Shown here: in pieces, positions 41,678 through 41,784 of the stretch
Layout: every line of letters starts with the position of its first letter
Numbering within the stretch: the stretch's first letter is position 1
Origin: Butyricicoccus sp. Marseille-Q5471
GTDB lineage: Bacteria; Bacillota; Clostridia; Oscillospirales; Butyricicoccaceae
Length of the DNA stretch: 41,784 bases
Reading direction: 5' to 3'
Assembly: GCF_951230135.1 (NCBI RefSeq)
Contig: NZ_CATNVC010000016.1
Span: forward strand, 1 to 41,784
The notes under the pieces: generated by a model
What the model saw: only the letters and a program-made list of their open reading frames with translations
What the model was told of the DNA's origin: nothing
Database searches by the model: none
Program-made: the position numbers and the translations under genes

Positions 41678-41784
41678 TACACACTTTTCAGCCAATAGAA
41701 CTGCACAGTTTTTCGACACATAAAGTGCACAGTTTTTCGCCAAGACTGCACAACCTCCGAGGAGTTGGTAAAATGAAGCCAGCC
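41678..41784 (+). mobile_element. 5' end of an IS21-like insertion sequence (partial)
   Basis: Three repeats (TACACACTTTTCAGCC at 41678-41693, CTGCACAGTTTTTCGAC at 41701-41717, GTGCACAGTTTTTCGCC at 41725-41741) are inverted matches of those at 72-107. At 41773 an ATG follows a GAGGAG site and opens a frame MKPA that runs off the window, the likely first transposase gene. Only four codons are visible, so the transposase itself cannot be confirmed. Confidence 0.6.

Overview
The window looks like a chromosomal stretch from a spore-forming, Gram-positive Clostridia-type bacterium, probably a gut Oscillospiraceae/Butyricicoccaceae-like organism (lineage inferred, not proven). The reasons are the gatCAB-ligA order, the fused ispH-S1 gene, the scpAB/ytfJ/dacF/rluB/cmk/plsC cluster, the sporulation genes yunB and ytfJ (gerW), strong AGGAGG ribosome sites and moderately high GC.

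Positions 1-17,400 are mostly housekeeping genes on the minus strand. ligA-gatC-gatA-gatB handles DNA ligation and tRNA-dependent amidation and ends in a hairpin terminator. yunB follows. A long, tightly overlapping cluster runs from a site-2 protease through scpA, scpB, a DUF2953 protein, ytfJ, dacF, an rRNA pseudouridine synthase, an RpiR-type regulator, a flavoprotein, cmk and plsC to ispH-S1. A HIT protein lies upstream of the cluster.

Positions 17,500-20,120 hold a small unexplained locus. An FkbM-type methyltransferase is divergently transcribed from a 152-residue protein with a Ser/Gly/Tyr-rich tail, which overlaps the start of a glycosyltransferase-like protein. I regard this as a candidate protein or peptide modification locus.

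Positions 20,120-26,460 are a complete sucrose-use operon: PTS IIBCA, sucrose-6-phosphate hydrolase, a HAD phosphatase and fructokinase. It has its own LacI-family regulator and a perfect 16-bp operator just downstream of a strong promoter. A YgjP-like metallopeptidase and a DMT exporter follow. Next comes a TetR regulator with three small membrane proteins, with the same 13-bp palindrome (TGAAC-N3-GTTCA) in front of tetR and in front of the first membrane gene.

Positions 30,600-41,784 are accessory DNA. A 5'-truncated sbcC meets a 5'-truncated von Willebrand A gene head to head, followed by an ADP-ribosylglycohydrolase. From 33,200 on lies part of a Tn1549-type integrative conjugative element (ICE): an HTH protein, a MobP-type relaxase fused in frame to the C-terminal half of a VirD4/TraG coupling protein, a relaxosome accessory protein, a repeat-rich candidate oriT, DUF6103, DUF3846, an M23 peptidase, a gamma-glutamylcyclotransferase-like protein paired with an amidoligase, and a TrbL/VirB6-like remnant. 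Both window ends carry matching terminal repeats of an IS21-like insertion sequence, so the window may be a contig that broke at copies of one IS. The accessory region shows several deletion-like junctions, best read as ICE decay or, less favourably, assembly chimerism. No integrase, rRNA, tRNA or CRISPR array was seen.
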